Positions 1 to 8,510 of a stretch of 64,000 bases of DNA are shown piece after piece. The first letter of the stretch is position 1. Each line of letters starts with the position of its first letter. The translations under genes and the position numbers were made by a program. The stretch comes from an uncultured Bacteroidota bacterium. Its GTDB lineage: Bacteria; Bacteroidota; Bacteroidia; Chitinophagales; Chitinophagaceae. Under the pieces are notes generated by a model. It made no database searches. It saw only the letters and a list, made by a program, of their open reading frames with translations, and was not told the DNA's origin. Location: NCBI GenBank assembly GCA_903819975.1, contig CAIJFI010000017.1, forward strand, positions 1-64,000, given 5' to 3'.

Positions 1-113
1 ATTTTATTCCCTCTCATAGTTAAACTAATAGTGCATTTACAAGTACAACTAGTGTATAAAGAGATTAAAGTAATTAATTGAGTTTTACCTAATAAAAAAT
101 AATAAGATTAAAT

Positions 114-147
114 AAAAAAAGAGGGAAATTTTATTCCCTCTTTTTTT
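114..147 (-). terminator. bidirectional terminator after dnaJ
   Basis: A perfect 14-base inverted repeat (114-127 with 134-147) with a 6-base loop has A-runs and T-runs on its two outer flanks. It can therefore stop transcription in either direction. It lies directly after the dnaJ stop on the minus strand. The rest of 1-149 is AT-rich with no gene that I can see. Confidence 0.85.
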
Positions 148-149
148 AT

Positions 150-1328
150 TTATTTGAAAGCTTCTTTTACTCTATCGTAGAAACTCTTATCTCCTTTTAC
201 TGGCTTAGGTTTAAAGTTTTCACTTTCTTGCATTTTCTCCAAAGCTGCTTTTTCTTCGTCACTAACCTGCTGTGGTGTCCAAATATTCACATGAATTAAT
301 TGATCACCTTTTGCGTATCCCTGCACTTCGGGAAACCCCTTTCCTTTTAATCGGAATATTTTACCACTCTGTGTTCCAGCTGGAATTTTGATTTTTGCAC
401 GACCATCAATAGTAGGTACTTCTACACTTGTTCCAAAAATTGCATCAGGAATTGTAATGTATAAATCATAAGCAACATTCAATCCATCACGGTGTAATGA
501 TTCATGTGCTTCTTCTTCAATCATAATTATCAAGTCCCCCGACATTCCGCCTCTTTCACCTGCATTCCCTTTTCCAGACATGCTTAATTGCATGCCGTCT
601 TGAACACCAGCAGGAATATCAATTGAAATAGTTTCTTCTCCGTATACGCGTCCTTCCCCTTTACAAGCAGTACATTTTGCAGTAACTGTTGTACCCTCTC
701 CATTACAAGTAGGACAAGTGTTTACAGTTTGCATTTGACCTAAAAAGGTATTGGTTACTTTTCTTACCTGTCCTTGTCCATTACAAGTGGTACATGTTTG
801 TAAACTATTTTTATCTTTTGCACCATTACCACCACAAGTAGTACAAGCAACATGCTTTTTAACTTTTACTTGCTTAGTAACACCATTAGCAATTTCTTCG
901 AAATTTAATTTTAATTTAATCCTTAGGTTACTTCCTCTCTGACCTCTTGCACGCGCACCGCCACCACGAGATCTTCCACCACCGCCCCCACCAAAGAATC
1001 CTCCAAAACCTTCGTCACCAAATATGTCTCCAAATTGACTAAAAATATCATTCATGTCCATGCCTCCGTGGAAACCACCACCACCGCCACCACCCGTGCC
1101 TGGACCAAAAGCTTGATGACCGAAACGATCATACTTTGCCTTCTTATCATTATCACTTAATATTTCATATGCTTCTGCAGCTTCCTTAAATTTCTCTTCT
1201 GCTGCTTTATCACCAGGATTTCTGTCCGGATGAAATTGCATTGCAACTTTACGGTACGCTTTTTTAATTTCGTCCGCCGAAGCCGATTTTGTTACACCTA
1301 ATATTTCGTAATAATCTCTTTTAGACAT
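150..1328 (-). CDS. dnaJ: chaperone protein DnaJ (Hsp40)
   Basis: This is the co-chaperone that delivers unfolded clients to DnaK and stimulates its ATPase in the cytoplasm. The 392-residue protein shows the full type I layout. The J domain (about 4-69) carries the HPD motif at residues 33-35. A long Gly/Phe-rich linker (about 75-125) follows. Four CxxCxGxG zinc motifs ([32 protein letters not shown]) precede the C-terminal client-binding domains. It lies 10 bases after the original upstream frame of grpE and is the second gene of a grpE-dnaJ operon transcribed from the grpE promoter. dnaK is not in the window. Length is normal for the family. Confidence 0.98.
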   Translation of the reverse strand: MSKRDYYEILGVTKSASADEIKKAYRKVAMQFHPDRNPGDKAAEEKFKEAAEAYEILSDNDKKAKYDRFGHQAFGPGTGGGGGGGFHGGMDMNDIFSQFGDIFGDEGFGGFFGGGGGGRSRGGGARARGQRGSNLRIKLKLNFEEIANGVTKQVKVKKHVACTTCGGNGAKDKNSLQTCTTCNGQGQVRKVTNTFLGQMQTVNTCPTCNGEGTTVTAKCTACKGEGRVYGEETISIDIPAGVQDGMQLSMSGKGNAGERGGMSGDLIIMIEEEAHESLHRDGLNVAYDLYITIPDAIFGTSVEVPTIDGRAKIKIPAGTQSGKIFRLKGKGFPEVQGYAKGDQLIHVNIWTPQQVSDEEKAALEKMQESENFKPKPVKGDKSFYDRVKEAFK

Positions 1329-1338
1329 ATGCGATTTT

Positions 1339-1878
1339 TTATTTGCCTACAACCACTTTAGCAAAACGAATAATTTTTTCATTCAAAAAATAACCTTTAG
1401 TTACTTCGTCAATTACTTTACCTTTTTGTTTGTTATCAGGCACTGGGACTTCTGTAATTGCTTCATGTAATTCAACATCAAAATCTTTACCAATACTCTC
1501 CATTGCAACCAATCCTTTTGACTGCATTGTAGTTCTGATTTTATTAAATACCAATTGGATACCTTCTTTTTGAACAGCAATGTCATCCGAAACGGCTAAT
1601 TGTTTTTCTGCACGGTCACAGTCATCCAATACATCCAACAAGGAAACGATAACGTCCTTACCCGCGGTTTGTATAAGATCCATTCTTTCCTTAGCGGTTC
1701 TACGCTTATAGTTGTCAAATTCAGCCATTAAGCGTAGGTATTTGTCCTTTTGCTCTGCCAATTCTGCCTTAGCTTGATCTAGCTCACTTAGGGGCTCATT
1801 TTCTACTTCTGGCGCATTTTCGGCCCCATTTTCCACTTGTTCCGGTGTTTCTTGGGTATTGATCTCTTTTTCTTCCAT
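1339..1878 (-). CDS. grpE: nucleotide exchange factor GrpE
   Basis: GrpE releases ADP from DnaK and completes the Hsp70 cycle with DnaJ, which is encoded immediately downstream. The N-terminus is acidic and low-complexity (many E). A predicted coiled coil follows (about residues 35-75), and then the GrpE core with the typical stretch [10 protein letters not shown] and a C-terminal beta domain ending near FAKVVVGK. The reading frame opens further upstream at 1920, but a TATATTTG -7 box lies inside that extension (1906-1913). I therefore start at the ATG at 1878 (MEEKEINTQ), giving 179 residues. Confidence 0.95.
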   Translation of the reverse strand: MEEKEINTQETPEQVENGAENAPEVENEPLSELDQAKAELAEQKDKYLRLMAEFDNYKRRTAKERMDLIQTAGKDVIVSLLDVLDDCDRAEKQLAVSDDIAVQKEGIQLVFNKIRTTMQSKGLVAMESIGKDFDVELHEAITEVPVPDNKQKGKVIDEVTKGYFLNEKIIRFAKVVVGK

Positions 1879-1905
1879 AATTGTCTGATTGTTATCTATT
1901 GCGAG

Positions 1906-1936
1906 CAAATATATTGCCAAAGGGCTAAAAGAGCAA
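1906..1936 (-). promoter_or_regulatory. promoter of grpE-dnaJ
   Basis: On the minus strand TTG (1934-1936), a 20-base spacer and TATATTTG (1906-1913) match the Bacteroidota sigma-A consensus TTG-N19-TAnnTTTG. The predicted start of transcription lies a few bases before the ATG at 1878. No HrcA/CIRCE inverted repeat was seen. Confidence 0.7.
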
Positions 1937-1987
1937 AATTGACATTAAATAGGCTAAAAATGAACAAGTTGTCAGTCAATCACTGCC

Positions 1988-1995
1988 TATCTTTG
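1988..1995 (+). promoter_or_regulatory. -7 box immediately upstream of the rRNA methyltransferase
   Basis: TATCTTTG followed by C matches the TAnnTTTG box. Only four bases separate it from the ATG at 2000, so a transcript started at the normal distance would have almost no leader. The nearest TTG (1969-1971) is 16 bases upstream, shorter than usual. Confidence 0.55.
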
Positions 1996-1999
1996 CCCT

Positions 2000-3175
2000 A
2001 TGACAAAAGTGTATTTAAATAGGAAAATTAACCAAAGGATTGCGCTAGGACATCCTTGGATTTATAACAATGAAGTAGATCGTATTGCAGGACCAGTGGA
2101 ACCAGGCGATATTGTTGAAGTATATTTCTTTGATGGTCAATTGGCTGGCCGTGGATATATTAACCCGGCATCTCAAATTATTATCCGTTTACTTACACGA
2201 AAAAGAGAAGATATTACACCGGCTTTTTTTCATCAAAAAATACAAGAGGCTTGGGATTATCGTAAGCACTTGGGTTATACCGAAAACTGTCGTTTAGTTT
2301 TTGGAGAAGCCGATGGATTACCTGCACTCATCATTGACAAGTTTAATGATTATTTTGTGATACAAACTTTGTCATTCGGAATTGAGGTTTGGAAAGAAGC
2401 AATCGTTGCTGCATTGAAGAGTATATTTAATCCAAAAGGGATTTACGAACGTAACGATGTTCCTGTGAGAGAACTGGAAGGTCTCGTGCAACAAAAAGGA
2501 TTTTTAACGGACCCATTTCCTACTGAAATTATTATTAAAGAAAATGATTTACAGTTTTATGTGAACATTGAGAATGGACAAAAAACAGGATACTTTTTAG
2601 ACCAACAAGACAATCGACGTGCTATTCAAAACATTGTGAAAGGCGCTGATGTATTAGGTGCATTTACTTACACAGGTACATTTGAAATTCATGCTGCACA
2701 TTATGGAGCAAAATCGGTTTTAGGTATTGACATTTCTGAATCAGCTGTTGAGCAAGCCAATAAAAATGCAGCATTAAATAAACTAGATCATATTGTTAAG
2801 TTCGAAGCAATGAATGCTTTTGATGTATTAAAGAATTGGGGGAGACAAGGCAAGAAGTATGATGTTGTAATGCTTGACCCTCCTGCATTCACCAAGAGCA
2901 GAAATAATATAGACAAAGCGATCACTGGATATAAAGAGATTAACCTACGTGGTATGCAACTACTTCGCAATGGAGGTTTCCTTGTAAGTTCTAGCTGCAC
3001 AAACCTAGTAAGTCCTGAATTATTTTTAGATACTATCGAAATGGCAGCGCGTGATGCAAAGAAAAGAATAAGACAAGTTACTTATCAATCACAGTCTAGC
3101 GACCACCCTATTATTTGGGGCATGGAAAATACGCACTATCTAAAGTTTTTGATTGTTGAGGTATGCGATAAATAA
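2000..3175 (+). CDS. class I SAM-dependent rRNA methyltransferase, RlmI-like
   Basis: Predicted to methylate cytosine in 23S rRNA, as RlmI (m5C1962) does. The 391-residue protein begins with a PUA-like RNA-binding domain (about 1-75, including GHPWIYNNEV). A central EEHEE-type region follows, then a Rossmann methyltransferase fold. Motif I is DVLGAFTYTGTFEIHA near residue 216, the acidic motif II is GIDIS, and motif IV is LDPPAFTKS near residue 292. CTNLVSPE near the end (SSSCTN) resembles the cysteine motif of this family. It is a single gene ending at a strong terminator. Family assignment is firm, but the exact target base is inferred. Confidence 0.9.
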   Translation: MTKVYLNRKINQRIALGHPWIYNNEVDRIAGPVEPGDIVEVYFFDGQLAGRGYINPASQIIIRLLTRKREDITPAFFHQKIQEAWDYRKHLGYTENCRLVFGEADGLPALIIDKFNDYFVIQTLSFGIEVWKEAIVAALKSIFNPKGIYERNDVPVRELEGLVQQKGFLTDPFPTEIIIKENDLQFYVNIENGQKTGYFLDQQDNRRAIQNIVKGADVLGAFTYTGTFEIHAAHYGAKSVLGIDISESAVEQANKNAALNKLDHIVKFEAMNAFDVLKNWGRQGKKYDVVMLDPPAFTKSRNNIDKAITGYKEINLRGMQLLRNGGFLVSSSCTNLVSPELFLDTIEMAARDAKKRIRQVTYQSQSSDHPIIWGMENTHYLKFLIVEVCDK

Positions 3176-3210
3176 GTGAGTTGTAGTAATTTAAACTAGT
3201 TGTATAATAT

Positions 3211-3244
3211 AAAAAAAGGCTCCAATTTCTTGGAGCCTTTTTTT
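3211..3244. terminator. bidirectional terminator between convergent genes
   Basis: AAAAAAAGGCTCCAA (3211-3225), a four-base loop and its complement (3230-3244) form a 15-base-pair hairpin with A and T tracts on both flanks. It serves the methyltransferase on the plus strand and the peroxiredoxin on the minus strand. Confidence 0.9.
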
Positions 3245-3276
3245 ATATTCATCTTGACTTAACAAGACTTAACATT

Positions 3277-3750
3277 TCAGTTTAATGTATTTAATACATT
3301 TTGAATTGCAGCAAAATCAGGTAAATCACCTGGAGTTGCACAAACTTCTTCGTATTGAACTACACCCTCTTTGTCAATTACAAACGCTGAACGCTTGCTT
3401 ACACCTTGCATTTCTAATGCAGGGAATACTTCATACAATACATCAAATGACTTAGAAGCTGTTTTGTTAAAATCACTTAATAAAGGGAAGTTTAACTTTT
3501 GCTCTTCTTTGAATTTACCTAAAGTAAATGCAGAATCTACAGAAATACCTAATACTTGTGCATTTGCATTGTTATAGGTTCCGATATTGTCTCTAATACT
3601 ACATAATTCAGCAGTACATACACCAGTGAAGGCTAAAGGGAAAAATAGTACTACAACGTTTTGGCCTTTAAAATCTGCTAATGATGTTGCCTTTTTGTCT
3701 GTATCAAACAAAGTAAAAGCTGGGGCTGGTTTGCCGATAAAATTACTCAT
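3277..3750 (-). CDS. peroxiredoxin (AhpC/TSA family)
   Basis: A cytoplasmic thiol peroxidase that reduces hydrogen peroxide or organic peroxides. The 157-residue thioredoxin fold carries the PxxxTxxC active site as P38, T42 and peroxidatic C45 within FFPLAFTGVCT. A second cysteine, C50, is five residues on. A third, in VCATPGD near the C-terminus, could act as resolving cysteine. Length and the AELCSIRD segment resemble the AhpE/BCP-like single-domain group, without a clear match to Tpx. A TACTTTTG -7 box lies 34 bases before the ATG (3785-3792), and a second one (TACCTTTG, 3822-3829) lies at the end of the upstream gene. It is probably transcribed alone. Confidence 0.92.
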   Translation of the reverse strand: MSNFIGKPAPAFTLFDTDKKATSLADFKGQNVVVLFFPLAFTGVCTAELCSIRDNIGTYNNANAQVLGISVDSAFTLGKFKEEQKLNFPLLSDFNKTASKSFDVLYEVFPALEMQGVSKRSAFVIDKEGVVQYEEVCATPGDLPDFAAIQNVLNTLN

Positions 3751-3784
3751 ATATTATTGTGGTTTTTTGTTTAAAATTAGAGAT

Positions 3785-3792
3785 CAAAAGTA
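3785..3792 (-). promoter_or_regulatory. -7 box of the peroxiredoxin gene
   Basis: TACTTTTG on the minus strand matches TAnnTTTG, with no clear TTG at the usual distance. An alternative TACCTTTG box sits at 3822-3829 overlapping the 3' end of the upstream gene. Confidence 0.45.
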
Positions 3793-3818
3793 AAATTGTT
3801 TCTCCACCTAGTTGTTAT

Positions 3819-4166
3819 TTACAAAGGTATTACTGATTTTTTTTCTCTTTTCGAAAGTTCACTTACCGAATCCATTAATACTTTAAACTCAACAGGGTGC
3901 GTTTCTAAATAATTTATTTGTTGATAAAACTGAGCCCTATCAACTTTGTTTAAATCAAAAATTTGCTGATAAAACTGAACGTTTTTTCTTGTATTCTTCC
4001 AGGTTGAATCGGCTAAAGATTTTCTTGTGAAATATTCGTCGGCTTTCATTAATTGCCAAACGACCACCTTCATTTTATCCAAAGGTATCTCACCTTCTTT
4101 CTTTCTGTCTTTAACACAGCTAGATAAAAAAGCGATTGATAATATTATGTATAAACATTTCCTCAT
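3819..4166 (-). CDS. DUF4296-type lipoprotein
   Basis: A small protein (115 residues) with a lipoprotein signal peptide. A short charged start and hydrophobic stretch run to the lipobox LSSC (Cys about residue 17), which indicates a lipid-anchored envelope protein. The segment IPLDKMKVVVWQLMKADEYF is what I recognise as the start of the DUF4296 domain of Bacteroidota. The rest is helical and charged. Its ATG overlaps the stop codon of the upstream PorD-like gene by four bases (ATGA), so the two are translationally coupled and probably work together. The biochemical role is unknown. Confidence 0.8.
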   Translation of the reverse strand: MRKCLYIILSIAFLSSCVKDRKKEGEIPLDKMKVVVWQLMKADEYFTRKSLADSTWKNTRKNVQFYQQIFDLNKVDRAQFYQQINYLETHPVEFKVLMDSVSELSKREKKSVIPL

Positions 4167-5083
4167 TCTAACTTCTCTTTATACTTGTTCAAGTTGGCAA
4201 CGTCTATAATTGACATTGTACTAACTAACTGTTTCTTCATTGACTTATTGGCATTCACAAATATCCCTGAAATTTCGGTGTATTTTCCCTGCAATAATAT
4301 TGGCACTACCATTGTATTAGTATTGGCCTCCTGCACTTCCTGCATTGTCATTAAGGCATTTAATATAGCACCTCTTGCAACTTCAAATTTATCAGACATC
4401 TGATCCAACCCTTCTCTATAATAACTATACATTACCTCATGGATTTTATCCATGCTACTTTTGGTTAAATTGTCTATAAAAATAAACCGATTCCTTTGGC
4501 CATCGTAGGACTTCCAGCCATTAATACCAGAACCCTCTGGCGCATTATAAACTACATTTAATGCCTTGGCAAAATATGGAGCTCCCCCATTTAGCGCATA
4601 TGAATCATAATCCAGCCCTATGATTACATAAATATAATATGCTAGTGTCGCGGTAAGATTTGCCTCTAATGGATCTGTGCCTTGTACCTTATTCTCGTTA
4701 AATTCAATGGGCTGAGATAACTGAAACTTGAAAGTGAAATTTGCATCCTGCATATTTAAAACAGGCGTTGTATAATTTGAATTGTATACAGGTCTATTTG
4801 ATACAACACTTAATTTTGCATCATATACTCCAGGAGACAATACCGATTCAATAGTGATATAAAAACTGCAATCAATTTTTTCTTCATTCCCAAATGTCTC
4901 TGCAGTCCATTTACGTTGGTTTATGAAATCTTTAAGTTGAGTTTGTAATTGTACAAACGTTTTAGGGTCAACCTGATTATCCACTTTGCTACTTTGTATA
5001 GAAACAGTCGCAGATAGTTCCTGTGACATTAATGCACTTGAACAAAATAAAAGAAACAAAATAAGAATGTACTTGCGTAACAT
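4163..5083 (-). CDS. DUF4835 family protein, PorD-like (type IX secretion associated)
   Basis: An exported protein of 306 residues with a cleavable signal peptide (hydrophobic residues 5-19, ending SALMSQE). The body contains TVSIQSSKVDNQVDP, FINQRKWT and GLDYDSYALNGG, which I recognise as features of the DUF4835 family. Members are called PorD in some type IX secretion literature, from memory. It is mostly beta with a helical C-terminus and probably periplasmic. It overlaps the DUF4296 lipoprotein by four bases. In many Bacteroidota this gene follows bamD-rpoZ-coaBC and precedes recN; here coaBC and recN are absent and a terminator lies upstream. A link to T9SS is family knowledge, not visible here. 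Confidence 0.75.
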   Translation of the reverse strand: MLRKYILILFLLFCSSALMSQELSATVSIQSSKVDNQVDPKTFVQLQTQLKDFINQRKWTAETFGNEEKIDCSFYITIESVLSPGVYDAKLSVVSNRPVYNSNYTTPVLNMQDANFTFKFQLSQPIEFNENKVQGTDPLEANLTATLAYYIYVIIGLDYDSYALNGGAPYFAKALNVVYNAPEGSGINGWKSYDGQRNRFIFIDNLTKSSMDKIHEVMYSYYREGLDQMSDKFEVARGAILNALMTMQEVQEANTNTMVVPILLQGKYTEISGIFVNANKSMKKQLVSTMSIIDVANLNKYKEKLE

Positions 5084-5111
5084 ATTCCCTGGATTGATAC
5101 CCTAAAATACA

Positions 5112-5148
5112 AAAACGTCCTGACACCATAAAGATTCCAGGACGTTTT
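5112..5148 (-). terminator. terminator after bamD-rpoZ
   Basis: An 11-base-pair hairpin (5112-5122 with 5138-5148) with a 15-base loop is followed by a T-rich stretch on the minus strand. It lies between the rpoZ stop and the PorD-like gene, so the two are separate transcription units. Confidence 0.8.
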
Positions 5149-5165
5149 GATAGGTATTTTTAATA

Positions 5166-5510
5166 TTAACGGAAAAGATCAGTCTCTTCGTTATTTCTGT
5201 AATAGATTTTATCATCAATAAATTCAGCAGTTGCTAGAATAGCTGGATTTGGCATGCGCTCATATGCTTTTGAGATTTCAATTTGTTCTTTATTCTCATG
5301 AATTTCCTCTAAGCTATCAGTATGACTAGCAAACTCCTCTAACTTAGAATGTAATTCCTCTCTTATTGAGATATTGATTTGATTTGCTCTTTTTGCAATG
5401 ATAGAAATAGACTCATATAGATTGCCAGTTTTAGCTTTTAACGCTTTTAAACTTTTTGTTTCTACAACCGCAGGTGTATTAGCACCCATGTGTCTTCTTA
5501 GTTTACTCAT
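5166..5510 (-). CDS. rpoZ: DNA-directed RNA polymerase omega subunit (Bacteroidota type)
   Basis: A 114-residue protein of the Rpb6/omega family as found in Bacteroidota, where omega helps assemble and stabilise the beta' subunit. The segment GNLYESISIIAKRANQI corresponds to the conserved omega helix. YERMPNPAILATAEFIDDKIYYR is the characteristic C-terminal stretch of the phylum's version. Its ATG overlaps the bamD stop codon by four bases, which is the usual bamD-rpoZ arrangement of the phylum. A terminator follows. Confidence 0.88.
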   Translation of the reverse strand: MSKLRRHMGANTPAVVETKSLKALKAKTGNLYESISIIAKRANQINISIREELHSKLEEFASHTDSLEEIHENKEQIEISKAYERMPNPAILATAEFIDDKIYYRNNEETDLFR

Positions 5511-6301
5511 TTCTTTATATTTAAAAAATTATCAGTTTGTTTTTTTATCTTTTTTGCTTCTGGCAATAATGGGCTGTCGCTAAATCTGTCAATAAAGTCA
5601 TTATATTCTTCCACTACTTTACCAAAACGTTCTTTTTGTTTTTCGGCAAAACTATTTTCAGCAAATTTGTAATACGCTTTCACTGTTAATAATTTATACT
5701 TATCCGCACTCTTTGAATCTGGATAATTATCTGACAACAATCCGTATGATATAGCCGCAGCGCGGTATAGACTTAGGTTGTCATATAATGTAGCTGTTTT
5801 AAAATCCTTTAATTCCAATTTTGAACGACATGCATCAATCACTTCTGTAGCATCTTTTACTTTTGAACTTGTTGGATGTGCATCAATAAAAGCTTGCATA
5901 GTTAAGATTGCCTTATTCGTAGTTGTTTGATCCAACTCGGCTTTAGGAGAACGCTTATAATAAGTGTAAGCTCTTAAATATTCAACCTCTTCTCTCTTTG
6001 GACTATTAGGGAAATACTCAACGAAAGTTTTAAATAAATTTTCTGCATTTTCATAATCACCATCATAGTAATATGAGTTTGCAAATTTCACATATAACTC
6101 TTCGTAACGAGGAGTTCCTTTTACAAAAGGCATGACGTTCTCAAAGAGCTGCTGTGCATTTCTGTACTTTTTTGCAGTGAAATATTTCTCTGCCATTTGC
6201 ACTTTATATTCTACATCCTTGTTCTTTAAAACTTGTTGAAATTTTGAAGTACAAGAAGATAGACTCAATAACACAAAAAGGACTACTATTATTCTATTCA
6301 T
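5507..6301 (-). CDS. bamD: outer membrane protein assembly factor BamD
   Basis: A lipoprotein of the BAM complex, which folds beta-barrel proteins into the outer membrane together with BamA. Starting at the ATG at 6301 (MNRIIVVLFV) the signal peptide ends at the lipobox LSSC. The longer frame to 6313 would begin with TTG. The 264-residue body consists of TPR-like helix pairs, including the BamD-typical AEKYFTAKKYRNAQQLFE and YYDGDYENAENLFKTFVEYFP. The gene lies in an operon with rpoZ (four-base overlap). A possible -7 box (TAATTTTG) lies 9 bases upstream of the chosen start. Length is normal. Confidence 0.92.
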   Translation of the reverse strand: MNRIIVVLFVLLSLSSCTSKFQQVLKNKDVEYKVQMAEKYFTAKKYRNAQQLFENVMPFVKGTPRYEELYVKFANSYYYDGDYENAENLFKTFVEYFPNSPKREEVEYLRAYTYYKRSPKAELDQTTTNKAILTMQAFIDAHPTSSKVKDATEVIDACRSKLELKDFKTATLYDNLSLYRAAAISYGLLSDNYPDSKSADKYKLLTVKAYYKFAENSFAEKQKERFGKVVEEYNDFIDRFSDSPLLPEAKKIKKQTDNFLNIKK

Positions 6302-6310
6302 ACAGGGTGG

Positions 6311-6318
6311 CAAAATTA
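6311..6318 (-). promoter_or_regulatory. possible -7 box of bamD
   Basis: TAATTTTG on the minus strand fits TAnnTTTG and lies 9 bases before the bamD ATG, but no TTG is found at the right distance. It may be chance in AT-rich DNA. The stretch 6319-6445 otherwise shows nothing recognisable. Confidence 0.35.
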
Positions 6319-6445
6319 ACTAATAATCCCCAATTTAGGACGAAAAAGATTGCGAATAAAGGCTTAGACGTTAAGAAATAGCTAAATCCGGATTGAGTAC
6401 CAAGCATTTAGGGCAAATAGGCTGCCCGACGGTGCTATAAAAGAC

Positions 6446-6471
6446 AAAACCCCGGCAATTGCCGGGGTTTT
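6446..6471. terminator. terminator after rpsA
   Basis: A perfect 11-base-pair hairpin, AAAACCCCGGC (6446-6456), loop AATT, and its complement (6461-6471), ends in T and A tracts. It lies just downstream of the rpsA stop on the minus strand and can work in both directions. Confidence 0.9.
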
Positions 6472-6492
6472 GATATCTTAAGAGAGGTATTA

Positions 6493-8379
6493 TTACCCTT
6501 CCTTATTCTCGTCTAATTTAGCTTTGATTTCTGCTAAAGCACCTAAATCACCTAAAGTAGATTTCTCAACTTTAGCTTGGATTGTTTTAACTGCTTTTTT
6601 AGTTTTATCAGAATCAGCTTTCGCCTCTTTCTTAGCCGCTTCTTTTTCTTCTACAATGTTTTGTTCCCAAATTCTTGCATGAGATACTACAATTCTCTTT
6701 TCATTACGATCAAATTCGATCACCATGAATTGTGCAGTTTCTTCAGCTTGAACTTGCTTACCATCTTCTTTTGCAAGGTGACGGTTAGGAGCAAAACCTT
6801 CTAAGCCATGTGGCAATTGTACAATAGCACCTTTATCATCCTTGCGAACGATAGTACCATCATGAATTGATCCGATTGCAAAAGTTTCTTCTAATGCATT
6901 CCAAGGATCTTCTTCTAATTGCTTATGACCTAATTGTAATTTTCTGTTTTCTTTGTCGATGTTTAAGATGATGATGTCGATTGACTCACCTACTTTAACA
7001 TACTCAGAAGGGTGATTGAAACGCTTCAACCAGCTTAAGTCGCTGATGTGAATCATTCCACCAATTCCTGATTCTAATTCAACAAATACACCGTAAGGAG
7101 TAATGTTTTTCACTAAACCTTTGTGCTTGCTGTTTTCAGGGAATTTATTTTCGATTGCATTCCAAGGATCTTGTGTCATTTGTTTAATGCTCAAGCTCAT
7201 CTTACGTGCATCTTTGTCTAATGTAACAACCTTCGCTTCATGCTCATCTCCTAATTTGAAGAATTCTTTAGCGTTGATTGGAGTGTTAGCCCATGTGATT
7301 TCAGAAACGTGTACTAAACCTTCAACACCTGGTTGAATTTCTAAGAACGCACCGTAATCTTCAATGTTAACTACTTTACCTTTCACTACACTACCTTCTG
7401 ATAAGTCAGCTGGTAATACATCCCAAGGGTGTGGAGTTAATTGTTTTAAACCTAAGCTGATACGTTTTTTGTCATCATCAAAGTCTAATACAACAACTTG
7501 AATCTTTTGATCCATCTTAACCACTTCACTTGGATGAGAAATTCTACCCCAAGAGATATCAGTGATATATAATAAACCATCTAATCCACCTAAGTCCATG
7601 AAGGCTCCGAAGTCAGTGATGTTTTTAACAACACCTTCTAACACTTGACCTTTCTCTAACTTACTCATGATCTCTGCACGTTGTGCTTCAATATCACTTT
7701 CGATTAATGCTTTATGTGATACAACGGCATTCTTAATTGTTTCGTTAATCTTAACAACTTTGAATTCCATTGTTTTTCCTACGAATTGATCGTAATCTGT
7801 AACTGGCTTAACGTCAATTTGAGAACCTGGTAAGAAAGTTTCCATACCAAATACATCAACGATTAATCCACCTTTTGTTTTGCTTGTAACTAAACCAGTA
7901 ACAACTTCACCAGTTTTATGTACTTCCATAATACGCTCCCAAGCACGGTAAATACGAGCAGACTTACGGCTTAAGTGAAGATTACCATCACGGTCTTCTT
8001 TCTCTACTACCATTACTTCTACAGTATCACCAGTTTTAACACCATTGGTGTCACGGAATTCATTTAATGATACAAGACCATCACTTTTAAAACCAATGTT
8101 TACTACAACATCTGTTTTAGTTAAAGCAACGACTAAACCATTCATGATTTCTCCGTCATTGATTTGTACGAAAGTGTTATCATACACTTTATCATACTTT
8201 ACTCTTTCAGCTTCAGCATAATGACTAACATTACGTTTGTCAACGCTCCAGTCGAAATCGTCGTGTGCAGTTTCTACAACTACCACTTCAGGTGCTTTTG
8301 TTGTCGCAGTTGCTTCGCTAGCTGTAGCGCCATCGAATTCCTGTGCGTCTGCGTTTAGGTTTTTTGAAAATAATTTCAT
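6493..8379 (-). CDS. rpsA: 30S ribosomal protein S1
   Basis: S1 binds mRNA and docks it on the 30S subunit, which matters in a phylum that makes little use of Shine-Dalgarno pairing. The 628-residue protein contains six S1/OB repeats (roughly 65-135, 150-220, 235-305, 320-392, 408-478, 493-563). Examples are GQVLEGVVKNITDFGAFMDL and GSVVKGKVVNIEDYGAFLEI, and each repeat ends in a variant of RKLQLGHKQLEEDPW. An acidic N-terminal leader and a Lys/Glu/Ala-rich tail flank the repeats. It is a single-gene unit with its own -7 box and a strong terminator. Length fits the six-domain Bacteroidota form. Confidence 0.97.
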   Translation of the reverse strand: MKLFSKNLNADAQEFDGATASEATATTKAPEVVVVETAHDDFDWSVDKRNVSHYAEAERVKYDKVYDNTFVQINDGEIMNGLVVALTKTDVVVNIGFKSDGLVSLNEFRDTNGVKTGDTVEVMVVEKEDRDGNLHLSRKSARIYRAWERIMEVHKTGEVVTGLVTSKTKGGLIVDVFGMETFLPGSQIDVKPVTDYDQFVGKTMEFKVVKINETIKNAVVSHKALIESDIEAQRAEIMSKLEKGQVLEGVVKNITDFGAFMDLGGLDGLLYITDISWGRISHPSEVVKMDQKIQVVVLDFDDDKKRISLGLKQLTPHPWDVLPADLSEGSVVKGKVVNIEDYGAFLEIQPGVEGLVHVSEITWANTPINAKEFFKLGDEHEAKVVTLDKDARKMSLSIKQMTQDPWNAIENKFPENSKHKGLVKNITPYGVFVELESGIGGMIHISDLSWLKRFNHPSEYVKVGESIDIIILNIDKENRKLQLGHKQLEEDPWNALEETFAIGSIHDGTIVRKDDKGAIVQLPHGLEGFAPNRHLAKEDGKQVQAEETAQFMVIEFDRNEKRIVVSHARIWEQNIVEEKEAAKKEAKADSDKTKKAVKTIQAKVEKSTLGDLGALAEIKAKLDENKEG

Positions 8380-8401
8380 AATAAAACCGGTGTTTTTAAA
8401 C

Positions 8402-8416
8402 CGGACGGCAAAGGTA
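8402..8416 (-). promoter_or_regulatory. -7 region of the rpsA promoter
   Basis: The minus strand reads TACCTTTGCCGTCCG: a TAnnTTTG box (8409-8416) followed by GCCGTCCG. Exactly the same 15 bases occur at the rpsL promoter (25691-25705). No TTG lies at 19-20 bases upstream, where the preceding terminator sits. Transcription would start about 25 bases before the ATG, and the leader holds two CCGG blocks that can pair. Confidence 0.65.
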
Positions 8417-8427
8417 TCACATTAAGC

Positions 8428-8450
8428 TAAAAAAAGCCCTAAAAAGGGCT
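8428..8450 (-). terminator. terminator after the BaiN-like gene
   Basis: On the minus strand AGCCCT, loop TTTT, AGGGCT and a run of seven T (8428-8450) form a compact Rho-independent terminator. It lies about 60 bases after the flavoprotein stop and directly before the rpsA promoter. Confidence 0.8.
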
Positions 8451-8510
8451 AGAAAATTAGGTATTTGTAAATTGTAACTAATTGATAATCAATTAAGAAA
8501 ATGCGTGGAT

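Noticed and set aside
751-942. Antisense reading frames opposite dnaJ, fusA, purL, uvrA and other genes
   Set aside because: They mirror the codon pattern of strongly supported genes on the other strand and show no domains, so they are shadows.
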